DNA of 64,000 nucleotides from Pseudomonas putida (GCA_041071465.1 CP163498.1:124001-188000); one strand, 5' to 3'. Shown: positions 1 through 10,615, counted from the first letter of the stretch. Notes: generated by a model not told the origin, from the letters alone. Numbers and translations: made by a program.

Positions 1-261
1 GTGCTGCAGCGCTGGTTACCCGGTCGGACAACCGCGACTGGCGATAAATGCTAAAGTGCGGCAGTCTTAAACACTGGACAGGACCTTCATCGGACCTGAA
101 AATAGACGTTTCAGTGCACACCTGTACTTCTTTCGGCAGGTGCGCTGTGACTTTCACCACAACGCAATAGTCTACCTGTAGGCTGCCGTCTCGAAGCCAT
201 TGGTTTTCGGGCCGGCCGGGAAGATTCATCCCCTGCCACAGGGGGTTATTGAGGAGCTCGC

Positions 262-777
262 ATGACCAAACAACACGCCTTTACTCGGGAAGACCTGCTG
301 CGCTGCAGTCGCGGTGAGCTGTTCGGCCCAGGTAATGCGCAACTGCCCGCGCCGAACATGCTGATGGTCGATCGCATCACCCATATCAGCGAAGAAGGCG
401 GCAAGTACGGCAAAGGTGAATTGGTCGCCGAGCTGGATATCACCCCGGACCTGTGGTTCTTCGCCTGCCATTTCGAAGGCGATCCGGTCATGCCGGGCTG
501 CCTGGGCCTTGACGCCATGTGGCAGCTGGTCGGCTTCTTCCTGGGCTGGCAGGGTCTGCCAGGCCGTGGCCGCGCGCTGGGTTCGGGCGAAGTGAAGTTC
601 TTTGGCCAGGTATTGCCTAGCGCCAAGAAAGTCACCTACAACATTCACATCAAGCGCGTCCTGAAGGGCAAGCTGAACATGGCCATCGCCGATGGCTCGG
701 TCAGCGTCGACGGCCGCGAGATCTACACTGCCGAAGGCCTGCGGGTCGGCGTGTTCACCTCCACTGACAATTTCTAA
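262..777 (+). CDS. fabA: 3-hydroxydecanoyl-ACP dehydratase/isomerase
   Basis: FabA dehydrates 3-hydroxyacyl-ACP and isomerises trans-2-decenoyl-ACP to cis-3-decenoyl-ACP, the branch point into unsaturated fatty acids in the cytoplasm. The 171-residue protein is the normal family length and keeps the two catalytic residues of the hotdog fold, His70 (in FACHFEGDP) and Asp84 (in [11 protein letters not shown]). A GAGGAG ribosome binding site at about 250-255 supports the ATG. A perfect CCCCTG/CAGGGG hairpin (230-244) sits just upstream in the leader; its role is unknown. fabB follows after 11 bases, the usual fabAB operon. Confidence 0.97.
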   Translation: MTKQHAFTREDLLRCSRGELFGPGNAQLPAPNMLMVDRITHISEEGGKYGKGELVAELDITPDLWFFACHFEGDPVMPGCLGLDAMWQLVGFFLGWQGLPGRGRALGSGEVKFFGQVLPSAKKVTYNIHIKRVLKGKLNMAIADGSVSVDGREIYTAEGLRVGVFTSTDNF

Positions 778-788
778 GGGTTATTCGC

Positions 789-2009
789 ATGCGCCGCGTC
801 GTTATCACTGGTCTGGGCATCGTATCGTGCCTGGGCAATGACAAAGAGACCGTCACCGAAAACCTGCGTAACAGCCGTCCGGGTATCCGTTTCAACCCGG
901 AATACAAGGAAATGGGGCTGCGCAGCCAGGTTTCCGGGTCCATCGACCTCAACCTCGAAGAACTGATCGACCGCAAGGTCTACCGCTTCGTCGGCCACGC
1001 CGCGGCCTACGCCTATCTGGCGATGCAGGACGCGATCAAGGACGCTGGCCTGACCGAAGAGCAGGTTTCCAACCCGCGTACTGGCCTGGTGGCTGGCTCC
1101 GGCGGCGCCTCGACCCTGAACCAGATGGAAGCGCTGGACACCCTGCGCGAGAAAGGCGTCAAGCGCGTCGGCCCGTACCGCGTTACCCGCACCATGGGCA
1201 GCACCGTTTCGGCGTGCCTGGCCACTCCGTTCAAGATCAAGGGCCTGAACTACTCGATCTCGTCGGCCTGCGCCACTTCGGCACACTGCATCGGCACCGC
1301 CCTGGAGCAGATCCAGTGGGGCAAGCAAGACATCGTCTTCGCCGGTGGTGGTGAAGAAGAGCACTGGAGCCAGTCGTTCCTGTTCGATGCCATGGGCGCC
1401 CTGTCGACCAAACGCAACGAAACCCCGGAACTGGCTTCGCGCGCCTATGACGCCGACCGTGATGGCTTCGTCATCGCAGGTGGCGGCGGCATGGTGGTGG
1501 TCGAGGAGCTGGAACACGCCCTGGCCCGTGGCGCCAAGATCTACGCCGAAATCGTTGGCTACGGTGCAACTTCCGACGGCTATGACATGGTTGCCCCGAG
1601 CGGCGAAGGTGCCATCCGCTGCATGCAGCAGGCGCTGGCTACCGTCGACACCCCGATCGACTACCTGAACACCCACGGTACTTCGACTCCGGTCGGTGAC
1701 GTGGCCGAGATCAAAGGTGTTCGCGCCGTGTTCGGCGACAAGGCACCGAAGATCAGCTCGACCAAGAGCCTGTCGGGCCACTCGCTGGGCGCCGCCGGCG
1801 TGCACGAGGCGATCTACTGCCTGCTGATGATGGAAAACAACTTCATCGCCGGCTCCGCCAACATCGATGAGCTGGACCCAGAGGTCGCCGACCTGCCAAT
1901 CCTGCGTAACACCGAAGAAAACGCCAAGATCGACACGGTCATGAGCAACAGCTTCGGCTTCGGCGGCACAAACGCCACCCTGGTGCTCAAGCGCTGGGAA
2001 GGCAAGTAA
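789..2009 (+). CDS. fabB: beta-ketoacyl-ACP synthase I
   Basis: FabB elongates the cis-3-decenoyl-ACP made by FabA by decarboxylative condensation with malonyl-ACP, committing carbon to unsaturated fatty acids. The 406-residue thiolase-fold protein has the Cys-His-His triad: Cys161 in the SSACATS nucleophile elbow, His296 in [11 protein letters not shown] and His331 in [11 protein letters not shown]. It lies 11 bases after fabA and ends at a strong hairpin terminator, so the two genes form a closed bicistronic unit. Confidence 0.97.
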   Translation: MRRVVITGLGIVSCLGNDKETVTENLRNSRPGIRFNPEYKEMGLRSQVSGSIDLNLEELIDRKVYRFVGHAAAYAYLAMQDAIKDAGLTEEQVSNPRTGLVAGSGGASTLNQMEALDTLREKGVKRVGPYRVTRTMGSTVSACLATPFKIKGLNYSISSACATSAHCIGTALEQIQWGKQDIVFAGGGEEEHWSQSFLFDAMGALSTKRNETPELASRAYDADRDGFVIAGGGGMVVVEELEHALARGAKIYAEIVGYGATSDGYDMVAPSGEGAIRCMQQALATVDTPIDYLNTHGTSTPVGDVAEIKGVRAVFGDKAPKISSTKSLSGHSLGAAGVHEAIYCLLMMENNFIAGSANIDELDPEVADLPILRNTEENAKIDTVMSNSFGFGGTNATLVLKRWEGK

Positions 2010-2029
2010 GACGCTACTGCGGTAAATGA

Positions 2030-2056
2030 AAACGCCCCGACTGGTTCGGGGCGTTT
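2030..2056. terminator. Rho-independent terminator between fabB and the amidohydrolase
   Basis: An 11-bp perfect stem (AAACGCCCCGA/TCGGGGCGTTT) with a 5-base loop is followed by a T-rich tract. It lies between convergent genes and could work for both. Confidence 0.85.
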
Positions 2057-2076
2057 TTATTTTTAACCTGTCGCAC

Positions 2077-3081
2077 TTATTTCTGCCTGGGCAGTACAGC
2101 CAGAAAGTTATCGCGGACCACTTTGTTGGCCACCTCTATCGGCAAGGCATCCAGAAACGGCTTGAACCCGTGCATCTGCTCACCCAGGCTGCCAAACCGC
2201 CCCACCACATCCGACCCCAGCATGAACCGCTCTGGATAGCGCTCGACCAGCGCCAGCCATTCCTTGCGCGGCACGCCTTTGTCATCCAGCAGATAAGGCT
2301 GCAGCACACTCCACGACAGGTCGACATACAAGTTCGGGTAGTCCTCCAGCAATCGCGTGAGCACCGGCAACAGAAAACCCATCTGCGTCTGGTGGCGGTG
2401 TATCTCCATGCTGCTGCCCGCATGCGCCCAGATGAACCGTGTATGCGGGTGATTGCGCAGTGGCTCTTCAATCTCCGCCAGGTACAGCGGGTTGCGCTCG
2501 CGCTTGGAGGTGATGTTGGAATGCAGGAGCACCGGCAGGTCACGCTCGGCCGCCAAATGGTAGATACGCGTCATGGCCTCGTTGTTGGCGCGCGGTGTGT
2601 CGCCACTGGTCAGCGCGGTCAGGTCATCGTGGCGGGTGAACACCTCGCCAATGCCCTGCCATAACCCCGGGTTCATTTCGAGCATACGCTCGATGTGGCT
2701 GACAGCGTTCTTGTCCACCGGGTTGAAGCCGGTCAAAAACGGATGAAAGCGTTTTCGTTGCTCAATCGGCAACTGCTCCAGGGCCGCTGCCACATAGGTG
2801 TCGGTGGCGCTGTACCAATAGGCATCGGCGTCGTCACCGGCGTAATAGCGTGGGCGCTTGGGTTCGTCTTCGTGCCATTTCTTGGCCACTGGAATGCCGG
2901 AAATCATCGACTGCTCGATGCCTGCGGCGTCCATGGCCTTGAGCAACGCCGGCATGCCTTCGCTTTCCTGAAAGAAGTCGACGTAGTGCAGGTGGGCGTC
3001 GCTGTAGCGGTAGTCGCGCGCGTGTGCCGCCTGGCAAAGCGAGGCAGACAACATTACGCAGGCCAGCGCTCTGGCAATCAT
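2077..3081 (-). CDS. Exported amidohydrolase (amidohydrolase_2 family)
   Basis: Predicted 334-residue metal-dependent hydrolase of the TIM-barrel amidohydrolase_2 superfamily. The start at 3081 was chosen because it gives a clean signal peptide (MIARALACVMLSASLCQAAHA); the open frame continues upstream without recognisable homology. Visible motifs are DAHLHYVDFF (HxH metal ligands, near the mature N terminus), a central HSN segment, WAHAGSS, and the late Asp in MLGSDVVG. Substrate is unknown; family members act on cyclic amides, lactones or carboxylates. It is divergent from the pirin gene and convergent with fabB. Confidence 0.8.
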   Translation of the reverse strand: MIARALACVMLSASLCQAAHARDYRYSDAHLHYVDFFQESEGMPALLKAMDAAGIEQSMISGIPVAKKWHEDEPKRPRYYAGDDADAYWYSATDTYVAAALEQLPIEQRKRFHPFLTGFNPVDKNAVSHIERMLEMNPGLWQGIGEVFTRHDDLTALTSGDTPRANNEAMTRIYHLAAERDLPVLLHSNITSKRERNPLYLAEIEEPLRNHPHTRFIWAHAGSSMEIHRHQTQMGFLLPVLTRLLEDYPNLYVDLSWSVLQPYLLDDKGVPRKEWLALVERYPERFMLGSDVVGRFGSLGEQMHGFKPFLDALPIEVANKVVRDNFLAVLPRQK

Positions 3082-3198
3082 GGGCTGCTTCCTTCTACAA
3101 ATACGAGAACAGTAGACCGGCCGGCAAACGAGACGGTTCAGCCGAAGCGGGCAAACCGCTATGCTGGGTGCACACCCACCTCGCCTGGAACACACCCC

Positions 3199-4062
3199 AT
3201 GAGCAGCCCCCTGATCATCCGCCCGCGCGCCGAATCGGTCGAGGGCCAGCCGATCCTGCGCCCGCTGCCTTCGGCCCAGTGCCGCAGCGTCGGCCCGTTC
3301 GTGTTCTTCGACCATATGCTCGAAACCGACTATGCCCCCGGGCATGGCATGGACATCCGCCAACACCCGCATATCGGCTTGTCGACCCTCACCTACCTGT
3401 TTGAAGGGGCGATCCTGCACAAGGACAGCCTCGGCTCGGCACAGCGTGTGCTGCCGGGTGATGTCAGCTGGATGACCGCAGGCAGCGGCGTGGCCCACGT
3501 CGAGCGCACCCCAGAAGATGCCCTGGCCCATGGCTCGCGCCTGCATGGGCTGCAGGTATGGCTGGCATCGCCGCGCGAGCATGAGCAAGGCCCGGCAAGC
3601 TACAGCCATCACCCGGCCGCGAGCCTGCCCGTCAGTGACAGCCTGGGGGTGCGCATCTGCATGATTGCAGGCAGCGGGTTCTGCCTGGAGTCACCGGTAC
3701 CGGTGCTCTCCCCTACCCTTTATGCCCATGTACGGATGCAGCCGGCAACCACCTTGCCGATACCCACCGAGCATGCGCAGCGAGCACTGTACCTGCTGGA
3801 TGGCGAGTTGCAGATGAACGACGCGGACGTGGAGCCGTGCAGCCTGGTGGTACTGCCAGAGGGCGAAGACGTGACACTGTACGCGGAGGGTGAGTGCCAG
3901 CTGGTGCTGATTGGCGGGGAGCCGCTGGATGGTCCACGGCGGATGAACTGGAACTTCGTGGCCAGTGACCCGGAGCTGATCGAGCAGGCCAGGGCACGCT
4001 GGGCGGCGAGGGATTGGCCAGTGGTGCCCGGGGAAACCTCCAGGATCGAGCTGCCACGGTAA
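3199..4062 (+). CDS. Pirin family protein
   Basis: A 287-residue bicupin of the pirin family. The start at 3199 (MSSPLIIRPRAESV) matches the typical pirin N terminus; the frame is open further upstream but that part is non-homologous. The N-terminal cupin carries the iron ligands in HPHIGLSTLTYLFEG and in GVAHVER (HxE), and the family motif PGDVSWMTAGSG is intact. Bacterial pirins have been given quercetinase-like or regulatory roles; the specific role here cannot be inferred. Confidence 0.88.
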   Translation: MSSPLIIRPRAESVEGQPILRPLPSAQCRSVGPFVFFDHMLETDYAPGHGMDIRQHPHIGLSTLTYLFEGAILHKDSLGSAQRVLPGDVSWMTAGSGVAHVERTPEDALAHGSRLHGLQVWLASPREHEQGPASYSHHPAASLPVSDSLGVRICMIAGSGFCLESPVPVLSPTLYAHVRMQPATTLPIPTEHAQRALYLLDGELQMNDADVEPCSLVVLPEGEDVTLYAEGECQLVLIGGEPLDGPRRMNWNFVASDPELIEQARARWAARDWPVVPGETSRIELPR

Positions 4063-4094
4063 TGTTGGGGGCCGCGTTACGGCCCCCTGCGATC

Positions 4095-4820
4095 TCAACG
4101 CTGGAACACTTCCGTCAGCAGGTTATGCATCGACCGGAACGCCCGCTCCGAGGTACGGCGGTCGTACTGCATCTTACCCGGCACATTGGCATTCGGGTCG
4201 GTGAACGAGTGCACTGCCCCGCCATAGCTCAGCAACTGCCAGTCCACCTTGGCGGCGTTCATCTCGTCCTCGAACGCCGGCAGCTGCTCTTTCGGCACCA
4301 ATGGGTCGGCAGCGCCATGCAGCACCAGCACCGAGCCCTTGATGCGCTTGGCATCCTCCGGGTTCGGCGTGTCCAGGGTGCCGTGGAACGACACCGCCGC
4401 ACGCAGGTCGGCGCCGGTACGCGCCAGCTCCAGCGCACAGCAGCCACCGAAGCAAAAGCCGAAGGTTGCGACCTTGCCCGGCTCCAGTAGCGCCTTCGAC
4501 TGCCCCAGCAACTGCGCCAGGGCTTCCTGCATGCGCTTGCGCAGCTCGCTGCGATCATTCTTCAACGGCATCATCGCCGCACCCGCCTCGTCGGCGTTGG
4601 ACGGGCGCACCGATTGACCGTACAGGTCGGCAATCAACACCACGTAGCCCTTCTCGGCCACTTCCTTGGCGATACGCTCGGCGCCTTCGCCAATGCCCAT
4701 CCAGTTCGGCGCCATCACCAGGCCGGGCTTCGGCAGCGCACCTGGCTCATAGACCAGGCGGCTTTCATAGGTTTTGCCGGACAGGTGATAAACCAACGAT
4801 TCGACGATTACCTTGCTCAT
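4095..4820 (-). CDS. Dienelactone hydrolase family protein
   Basis: A 241-residue alpha/beta hydrolase. The ATG at 4820 is preferred over the in-frame TTG at 4823 because GGAG sits 6 bases upstream of it. The catalytic triad is readable: nucleophile Cys in GFCFGGCCALE, Asp in GAADPLVP and His in GAVHSFTDP. Dienelactone hydrolases open the lactone ring in chlorocatechol breakdown, but no aromatic-degradation genes flank this copy, so a general esterase role is as likely. Confidence 0.88.
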   Translation of the reverse strand: MSKVIVESLVYHLSGKTYESRLVYEPGALPKPGLVMAPNWMGIGEGAERIAKEVAEKGYVVLIADLYGQSVRPSNADEAGAAMMPLKNDRSELRKRMQEALAQLLGQSKALLEPGKVATFGFCFGGCCALELARTGADLRAAVSFHGTLDTPNPEDAKRIKGSVLVLHGAADPLVPKEQLPAFEDEMNAAKVDWQLLSYGGAVHSFTDPNANVPGKMQYDRRTSERAFRSMHNLLTEVFQR

Positions 4821-4846
4821 CAAGCACTCCTTAGCTCACCATGAAA

Positions 4847-4868
4847 AAAGCCCGCCGAAGCGGGCTTT
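4847..4868 (-). terminator. Terminator downstream of htpG
   Basis: A 9-bp perfect stem (AAAGCCCGC/GCGGGCTTT) with a CGAA loop, followed on the minus strand by a T run, lies 14 bases past the htpG stop. Confidence 0.85.
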
Positions 4869-4881
4869 CCTGTGCATCAAC

Positions 4882-6786
4882 TCAAGCAGACAGCTCGACC
4901 AGCAGCTTGTTCAGGCGACGAACGTACGCCGCCGGGTCCTTCAGGCTGTCACCGGCCGCCAGGGCCGCCTGATCGAACAGGATGTGCGACAGCTCGGCGA
5001 AGCGGTCTTCGCTCTGCTCGTTGTCCAACTTCTCGATCAGCGGGTGGCTCGGGTTGAACTCGAAGATCGGCTTGGACTCCGGCACCTTCTGCCCGCTGGC
5101 TTCCAGAATCTGACGCATCTGCAGGCCCAGGTCCTGCTCGCCAATGGCCAGGATTGCCGGCGAGTCGGTCAGGCGGTGCGACACGCGCACTTCGGCCACG
5201 CTGTCACCCAGCGCGCCTTTCAGGCGCTCGACCAGGCCTTCCTTGTCCTTGGCGACTTCTTCCTGGGCTTTCTTGTCTTCTTCCGAATCCAGCTTGCCCA
5301 GGTCCAGATCGCCACGGGCGATGTCAACGAAGGCCTTGCCGTCGAATTCGTTGAGGTAGCTCATCAGCCACTCGTCGATACGGTCGGTCAGCAGCAGCAC
5401 TTCGATGCCTTTCTTGCGGAAGACTTCCAGGTGCGGGCTGTTCTTGACCTGCGCGTACGACTCGCCGGTGAGGTAGTAGATCTTGTCCTGGCCTTCCTTC
5501 GCACGGGCCAGGTAGTCGGCCAGGGCGACGCTCTGCTCGCCGCTGTCGTCCTGGGTGGAAGCGAAGCGCAGCAGGCCGGCGATTTTCTCCTTGTTGGCGA
5601 AGTCTTCGGCCGGGCCTTCTTTCAACACTTGGCCGAAGTTCTTCCAGAAGCCCTTGTACTGCTCGGGTTCGTTCTTCGCCAGTTTCTCCAGCATGTCCAG
5701 CACGCGCTTGGTGAGCGCGGTCTTCATCGAATCGATGATCGGGTCTTTCTGCAGGATTTCACGCGACACGTTCAGCGACAGGTCGTTGGAATCGACCACA
5801 CCCTTGATGAAGCGCAGGTACAGCGGCAGGAACGACTCGGCCTGGTCCATGATGAACACACGCTGCACGTACAGCTTCAGGCCGCGCGGTGCTTCGCGCT
5901 GGTACAGGTCGAACGGCGCACGGGCCGGCACGTACAGCAGCGAGTTGTATTCGAGCTTGCCTTCGACCTTGTTGTGGCTCCAGGCCAGCGGGTTTTCGAA
6001 GTCATGGCCGATGTGCTTGTAGAACTCCTGGTACTCCTCGTCCTTCACCTCGGTGCGCGAACGGGTCCACAGGGCGCTGGCGCGGTTGACGGTTTCCCAC
6101 TCTTCGGCCGGCTGTTCTTCACCTTCAGCGCCAGCCTGCTCTTTGGGCAACTGGATCGGCAGAGCGATGTGGTCGGAGTATTTCTTGACCACGTTGCGCA
6201 GGCGCCAGCCATCAGCGAATTCCAGTTCGTCCTTCTTCAGGTGCAGGACGATGCGGGTGCCGCGCTGTGGCTTGTCGATGGTGGCGACTTCGAACTCGCC
6301 CTCGCCTTTCGACGACCAGTGCACACCCTCGGCCGCTGGCTGGCCAGCACGGCGACTGTACACGTCAACCTTGTCGGCAACGATGAACGCGGAGTAGAAG
6401 CCCACGCCGAACTGACCGATCAGGTGCGAGTCCTTCTTCTGGTCACCGGTGAGGTTCTTCATGAAGTCGGCGGTGCCGGACTTGGCGATGGTACCCAGGT
6501 GGGCGATGACGTCTTCGCGGCTCATGCCGATGCCGTTGTCCTCGAGGGTCACGGTACCGGCGTCCTTGTCGAAGCTCAGGCGAATTTTCAGGTCGGCGTC
6601 GCCTTCGAGCAGCTCTGGCTTGCCCAGGGCTTCGAAACGCAGCTTGTCAGCGGCGTCGGAGGCGTTGGAAATCAGCTCCCGCAGGAAGATTTCCTTGTTG
6701 GAGTACAACGAGTGAATCATGAGGTGCAGCAGCTGCTTCACCTCAGTCTGGAAGCCCAACGTTTCCTTTTGTGTTTCCACAGTCAT
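4882..6786 (-). CDS. htpG: Molecular chaperone HtpG (Hsp90)
   Basis: Cytosolic ATP-dependent Hsp90 chaperone, 634 residues, the normal bacterial length. The N-terminal GHKL ATPase domain has [17 protein letters not shown], the nucleotide-lid motif DNGIGM and the glycine-rich [11 protein letters not shown]. Middle and C-terminal dimerisation domains follow without gaps (for example [10 protein letters not shown]). GGAG precedes the ATG. It stands alone between a terminator and the thioesterase pair. Confidence 0.97.
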   Translation of the reverse strand: MTVETQKETLGFQTEVKQLLHLMIHSLYSNKEIFLRELISNASDAADKLRFEALGKPELLEGDADLKIRLSFDKDAGTVTLEDNGIGMSREDVIAHLGTIAKSGTADFMKNLTGDQKKDSHLIGQFGVGFYSAFIVADKVDVYSRRAGQPAAEGVHWSSKGEGEFEVATIDKPQRGTRIVLHLKKDELEFADGWRLRNVVKKYSDHIALPIQLPKEQAGAEGEEQPAEEWETVNRASALWTRSRTEVKDEEYQEFYKHIGHDFENPLAWSHNKVEGKLEYNSLLYVPARAPFDLYQREAPRGLKLYVQRVFIMDQAESFLPLYLRFIKGVVDSNDLSLNVSREILQKDPIIDSMKTALTKRVLDMLEKLAKNEPEQYKGFWKNFGQVLKEGPAEDFANKEKIAGLLRFASTQDDSGEQSVALADYLARAKEGQDKIYYLTGESYAQVKNSPHLEVFRKKGIEVLLLTDRIDEWLMSYLNEFDGKAFVDIARGDLDLGKLDSEEDKKAQEEVAKDKEGLVERLKGALGDSVAEVRVSHRLTDSPAILAIGEQDLGLQMRQILEASGQKVPESKPIFEFNPSHPLIEKLDNEQSEDRFAELSHILFDQAALAAGDSLKDPAAYVRRLNKLLVELSA

Positions 6787-6856
6787 GGTCTTCGAAACTC
6801 CGATCTGATGACAGTTGGCGCCTGGCGGCCAGTTCGGCCAGCGTTAACGGCGGATG

Positions 6857-7339
6857 TCATTCAGATGGGGGCTGCCCAGATGATTTCAAGGGCTTTTCCG
6901 GTTCGATCTTGAAATGCGCACGGGCTGTGGCAATCGGCGTCTGCTTGTCGCCTTGCCAGGCGGTAATGGCCACGTTGGTCACTCGGCGGCCCTGGCGCCA
7001 CAGTTGGCACTGGGCGTAAGTGTCACGAAAATGCCCGGCGCGCAGGTAGTCGATGGAAAAGTCGATGATCTTTGGAATGCTGGCGCTCTCGCTGTAGATC
7101 AGCAGGTACAGCGCTGCCGACAACTCCATGAAGCCGGCGATCACGCCGCCATGGATGGCCGGCAATAACGGGTTGCCGATGTTGTCCGCACTGGCGGGCA
7201 GGCGGAACAACAAGTCATCGCCCTGGCGTTCACATTCGATGCCGATCAGCCCGGCATAGGGAATCAGCGCCAGCAATGGCCTGTAGTCGCCCACCGCATG
7301 GGCAGCGTTCAGTTGCTGACGAACCGCATGCGGAATCAT
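6857..7339 (-). CDS. PaaI-family hotdog thioesterase, second of a pair
   Basis: A 160-residue single-hotdog acyl-CoA thioesterase. The family motif is seen in HGGVIAGFMELSAA, followed by a long beta sheet with IDFSIDYLRAG. Such enzymes hydrolyse acyl- or aryl-CoA in the cytoplasm. Its start overlaps the stop of the upstream paralogue by 4 bases, so the two are translationally coupled and may form a heteromer. The C terminus has a short polar tail beyond the hotdog fold. Confidence 0.85.
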   Translation of the reverse strand: MIPHAVRQQLNAAHAVGDYRPLLALIPYAGLIGIECERQGDDLLFRLPASADNIGNPLLPAIHGGVIAGFMELSAALYLLIYSESASIPKIIDFSIDYLRAGHFRDTYAQCQLWRQGRRVTNVAITAWQGDKQTPIATARAHFKIEPEKPLKSSGQPPSE

Positions 7340-7812
7340 GCCTCGCCCTCCTTCAGGCTGTTGCCAAAACGGATGCCACCCTTGATCTCCTGACCCAGGC
7401 GCATGAACGTACCCACCACCTGGCAGATTGGCTGTGCGGGGTCATCCTGATAGGCGGTGCCACGGGTGAAGATCACGTCACGGGTAACCCGATAGCATTG
7501 TGCATGGCCGTAGATGTCCTTGCCGGCCTCGGCCGGGTGCATGTAGTCGATGCGCAGGTCCAGCGTCGGGCACACTTCGAAGCGCGGCAGCACGCACAGC
7601 GTGGCCATGCCGCAGGTGGTGTCCATCAGTGTGGTCAGCGCACCGCCATGCACGGCGCCGGTTTGCGGGTTGCCGACAATGGCCGGTGACCAGGGCAGGA
7701 TCAGGGTCATGCCATCGCCATCGGCTTGCGCCACGCGCATCTGCAACAGCTGACAATGTTTCAATGCCGAAAGAAAACGCTCGGCCATGGCCATCAAGGT
7801 TGAATCACTCAT
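7336..7812 (-). CDS. PaaI-family hotdog thioesterase, first of a pair
   Basis: A 158-residue thioesterase. The start at 7812 (MSDSTLMAMAERF) is chosen over an upstream start at 7845 because the extension is not family-like. The hotdog motif is HGGALTTLMDTTCGMA and the fold continues through LDLRIDYMHPAE. It has the same architecture as the next gene, with which it shares a 4-base overlap; the low identity between them suggests an old duplication or different substrates. Divergent from the small lipoprotein gene. Confidence 0.85.
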   Translation of the reverse strand: MSDSTLMAMAERFLSALKHCQLLQMRVAQADGDGMTLILPWSPAIVGNPQTGAVHGGALTTLMDTTCGMATLCVLPRFEVCPTLDLRIDYMHPAEAGKDIYGHAQCYRVTRDVIFTRGTAYQDDPAQPICQVVGTFMRLGQEIKGGIRFGNSLKEGEA

Positions 7813-7966
7813 TGGCGCTTCCCACTGGCTGCGCTGCAGCGGCATAAATTCGTTAAAAAGTCTATATAGAACACGGCGTTATATATCTGTAACCTTCGCG
7901 GAACTTATTCCGCGTAGTTGCACTCGAAGGAACAAGTCACTTATTCCACCAAGGAGAAACACCCCC

Positions 7967-8269
7967 ATGCGTAAACCTTTTGCTTTTGCTCTGATGCTGG
8001 CTGCTGCCATGGGCCTGGCCGCTTGCGATAAAGCGAGCGAAGACAAAGCCCAGGACGCACAGCAACACGCCGAGCAAGCCCAGGAAAAAGCGGGCGAAGC
8101 TCAGGATAAAATGAACGAAGCCGCTAAGGAAAACGCCGAAGCCGCCAAAGATCAGGCCGAAGCCGAGCAGAAGGCTGCCGAAGAAGCCGCTCCGGCTACT
8201 CCGGCTCCAGAAGCCGCGCCAGCCACCCCGGCACCAGAAGCTACTCCAGCCGAACCTGCCAAGCAGTAA
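7967..8269 (+). CDS. Small Ala/Glu-rich lipoprotein
   Basis: A 100-residue predicted lipoprotein. The signal sequence MRKPFAFALMLAAAMGLAAC ends in a lipobox (LAAC), so the mature protein would start at Cys20. A charged, Ala/Glu/Gln/Lys-rich helix follows (about 22-75, probably coiled coil), then a Pro-Ala-Thr-rich tail with near repeats of PATPAPEA, which may pass through the cell wall. AAGGAG lies 8 bases upstream of the ATG, and a terminator follows at once, so it is monocistronic. Function unknown; it resembles small envelope stress or spacer lipoproteins only in composition. Confidence 0.8.
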   Translation: MRKPFAFALMLAAAMGLAACDKASEDKAQDAQQHAEQAQEKAGEAQDKMNEAAKENAEAAKDQAEAEQKAAEEAAPATPAPEAAPATPAPEATPAEPAKQ

Positions 8270-8281
8270 TTGGCTAAAACA

Positions 8282-8306
8282 AAAAACCCGACTTTGTCGG
8301 GTTTTT
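8282..8306. terminator. Terminator between the lipoprotein and the DUF599 gene
   Basis: An 11-bp perfect stem (AAAAACCCGAC/GTCGGGTTTTT) with a TTT loop and T runs on both strands, between convergent genes. Confidence 0.88.
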
Positions 8307-8335
8307 TTGTATCTACAACATTTGGATTAATCGTT

Positions 8336-9085
8336 TCAGTTGCTGGCAGCAGTACTTTCTTTGACCGGCTCGTTGGTGACACTTTCGGTAGGTGTGAACA
8401 CCATCACATCCAGCACATCCGAATGGAACTCTCGCCGGTACAGAATAAGCACTACCCCGACACTCATGGCCATGAACAGCCATGGGCTGATGAACCAGCT
8501 CAACATGGCCATGCCGAAGTAATACGAACGCAAACCCAGGTTGAATTGGTTAGCTGCCAACGACAATACCCGAGCCGCCCGTGAAGCGAATGCCTTGCGC
8601 TCCAGCTCATTGACCAGCCGCTCGCCGATCATCGGTGCCGAACCCACCAGTACGGCGGCGAAGTTGTATTGGCGCATGCACCAGCTGAAGGTGAAGAAGG
8701 CGTAGACAAACACCGTGGCCAGGCACAGCAACTTGATCTCCGACATGCCTTGAGAGGTCTGCTGCACCAGCGGCAAGTCGGCCAGCAACGACAGCGCCCG
8801 GTCGGACGCCCCAAGCACGGTAAGGATACCGGCGAGAATGATCAGGGTACTGGACGCAAAGAACGACGCGTTGCGCTCGAGGTTACCGATTACGCTGGCA
8901 TCGGCAATGCGGTTGTCGCGCAGCAGCATGCGGCGCATCCAGTCTTCGCGGTACAGGTGCAGCACGCTGGCCAGGCATGCGGTGTCACGGCCCTTCCAGA
9001 TGGCATAGCGGGTATAACCCCCCCAGCACAGGGCGAACCAGGCCACGGCCAGCAGGTTGTTGAGGTTGCTTTGGATAAAGTTCAT
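8336..9085 (-). CDS. DUF599 family membrane protein
   Basis: A 249-residue inner-membrane protein. The start at 9085 (MNFIQSNLNNLLAVAWF) gives an N terminus beginning directly with a membrane segment; the frame is open upstream but without such a segment. About four hydrophobic stretches are visible (roughly 8-25, 75-95, 115-140, 195-220), with RLVNELERKAFASRAARVLS and AANQFNLGLRSYYFG typical of DUF599. Function unknown. The stretch 9086-9199 behind it holds only its upstream region. Confidence 0.75.
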   Translation of the reverse strand: MNFIQSNLNNLLAVAWFALCWGGYTRYAIWKGRDTACLASVLHLYREDWMRRMLLRDNRIADASVIGNLERNASFFASSTLIILAGILTVLGASDRALSLLADLPLVQQTSQGMSEIKLLCLATVFVYAFFTFSWCMRQYNFAAVLVGSAPMIGERLVNELERKAFASRAARVLSLAANQFNLGLRSYYFGMAMLSWFISPWLFMAMSVGVVLILYRREFHSDVLDVMVFTPTESVTNEPVKESTAASN

Positions 9086-9199
9086 GCAGGGTTCCCGAGA
9101 GGGCCAGGTGCCTAGAGAATAGGGACCGGGTTTCGACGCTGGCAAGCGGCAAAAGGCACACACCGTCCTGAATTTTCCACTGATCATGCCGGCAAACAA

Positions 9200-9231
9200 A
9201 AAGCCCCGCATCCTTGCGGATACGGGGCTTT
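9200..9231 (-). terminator. Terminator downstream of brnQ
   Basis: Hairpin with outer stem AAAGCCCCG/CGGGGCTTT and inner ATCC/GGAT, followed on the minus strand by a T-rich tract; 71 bases past the brnQ stop. Confidence 0.75.
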
Positions 9232-9301
9232 CCTGCCTAGGCCCTTGGCGAGCACCTTTCGGCTTGTGGCCGGCGCCGCCCTCAGGCTTCGACTTAACAG
9301 G

Positions 9302-10615
9302 TCAGGCCAGCGCCTCGCGCGGCTTGCCGAGCATGCGGTCGCAAGCCACGGCGCCAACCAGGGTCACCACGGAAGGCACAAGCCAGGCCAGGCCCTGGTC
9401 GCTCAACGGCAGATGCGCCATGAAGTCCGGCAGCACATGGGCAATGCTGCTGCCCTTGATTGCGTCAACCATGCCGAACACCAGCGACACCAGCATCACC
9501 GGCGCCAGGATGCGGGTCGGCGAGTTCCACAGGTCCTTCACGAAGCTCAGGCCAACCACCACGATGCAAGGCGGGTAAATGGCGGTAAGCACCGGGATCG
9601 AGAACATGATCAGCTTGGTCAGGCCAAGGTTGGAGATCAGCAACGAGAAGCCGGCCAGGATCACCACCAATGCACGGTACGACAGCGGCAGGATCTGGCT
9701 GAAATACTCGGCGCAGGCACAGGTCAGGCCAACTGCGGTCACCAGACAGGCCAGTGCGATCAACACGGCCAGGAAGCCGCTGCCCAGCGAGCCGAAGGTG
9801 TGCTGCACGTAAGCATGCAGAACCGCAGCACCGTTGGTGGCATCAGCCGCGATGTCATGGCTGCCGGCACCCAGACGGAACAAGCTGACATACACCAGCG
9901 CCAGGCCAACACCTGCGATCAGGCCGGCGATGATGGCGTAGCGGGTGATCAACTTCGGCGACTCGACACCGCGCGAGCGGATGGCGTTGACGATGACGAT
10001 ACCGAACACCAAGGCACCCAGGGTGTCCATGGTCAGGTAGCCATCGGAGAAGCCCTTGGAGAACGCAGCCGCAGCATAGGCAGGCTGTGCCTCACCAATG
10101 GTCCCGGCCGGCAGCGCGAAGGCAGCGATGCCCAGCACGGCCAGAGCGATGATCTTCAACGGCGCCAGGAAGCGGCCCACGGTGTCGAGCAACTTGCCAG
10201 GGTACATGGACACGGCCAGTACCACGGCGAAGTACACCAGGCTGTAGATGAACAGCGCCAGCGGGCTTTCACCGGTCAGCGGTGCAACACCCACTTCGAA
10301 CGACACGGTCGCGGTGCGCGGGGTGGCGAACAGCGGACCGACCGACAGGTAGCACACGGCTGCCAGCAGGCCGCCGAAGAACTTGCCGATCGGGCTGCTC
10401 AGGGCATCCATGCCGCCACCGACCTTGGCCAGCGCGACCACGGTGATGACTGGCAGGCCCACGGCAGTGACCAGGAAGCCCAGGGCTGCCATCCACACGT
10501 GCGGACCAGACTGCAGACCGACGATAGGCGGGAAGATGATATTGCCTGCGCCAACGAAAAGCGCAAACGTCATAAAGCCAAGCGCCAGGATATCCTGGCC
10601 TTTGAGAACTTTCAT
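9302..10615 (-). CDS. brnQ: Branched-chain amino acid transporter (LIVCS family)
   Basis: BrnQ imports leucine, isoleucine and valine with sodium or protons across the inner membrane. The 437-residue protein shows about 12 hydrophobic segments and the family start [20 protein letters not shown] followed by [13 protein letters not shown]. The length is normal. It is monocistronic, with its own terminator and about 370 bases of non-coding DNA upstream. Confidence 0.93.
   Translation of the reverse strand: MKVLKGQDILALGFMTFALFVGAGNIIFPPIVGLQSGPHVWMAALGFLVTAVGLPVITVVALAKVGGGMDALSSPIGKFFGGLLAAVCYLSVGPLFATPRTATVSFEVGVAPLTGESPLALFIYSLVYFAVVLAVSMYPGKLLDTVGRFLAPLKIIALAVLGIAAFALPAGTIGEAQPAYAAAAFSKGFSDGYLTMDTLGALVFGIVIVNAIRSRGVESPKLITRYAIIAGLIAGVGLALVYVSLFRLGAGSHDIAADATNGAAVLHAYVQHTFGSLGSGFLAVLIALACLVTAVGLTCACAEYFSQILPLSYRALVVILAGFSLLISNLGLTKLIMFSIPVLTAIYPPCIVVVGLSFVKDLWNSPTRILAPVMLVSLVFGMVDAIKGSSIAHVLPDFMAHLPLSDQGLAWLVPSVVTLVGAVACDRMLGKPREALA

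Noticed and set aside
4813..6912. Plus-strand open frame of 699 codons opposite htpG
   Set aside because: Antisense shadow of htpG; the minus-strand gene carries every Hsp90 motif.
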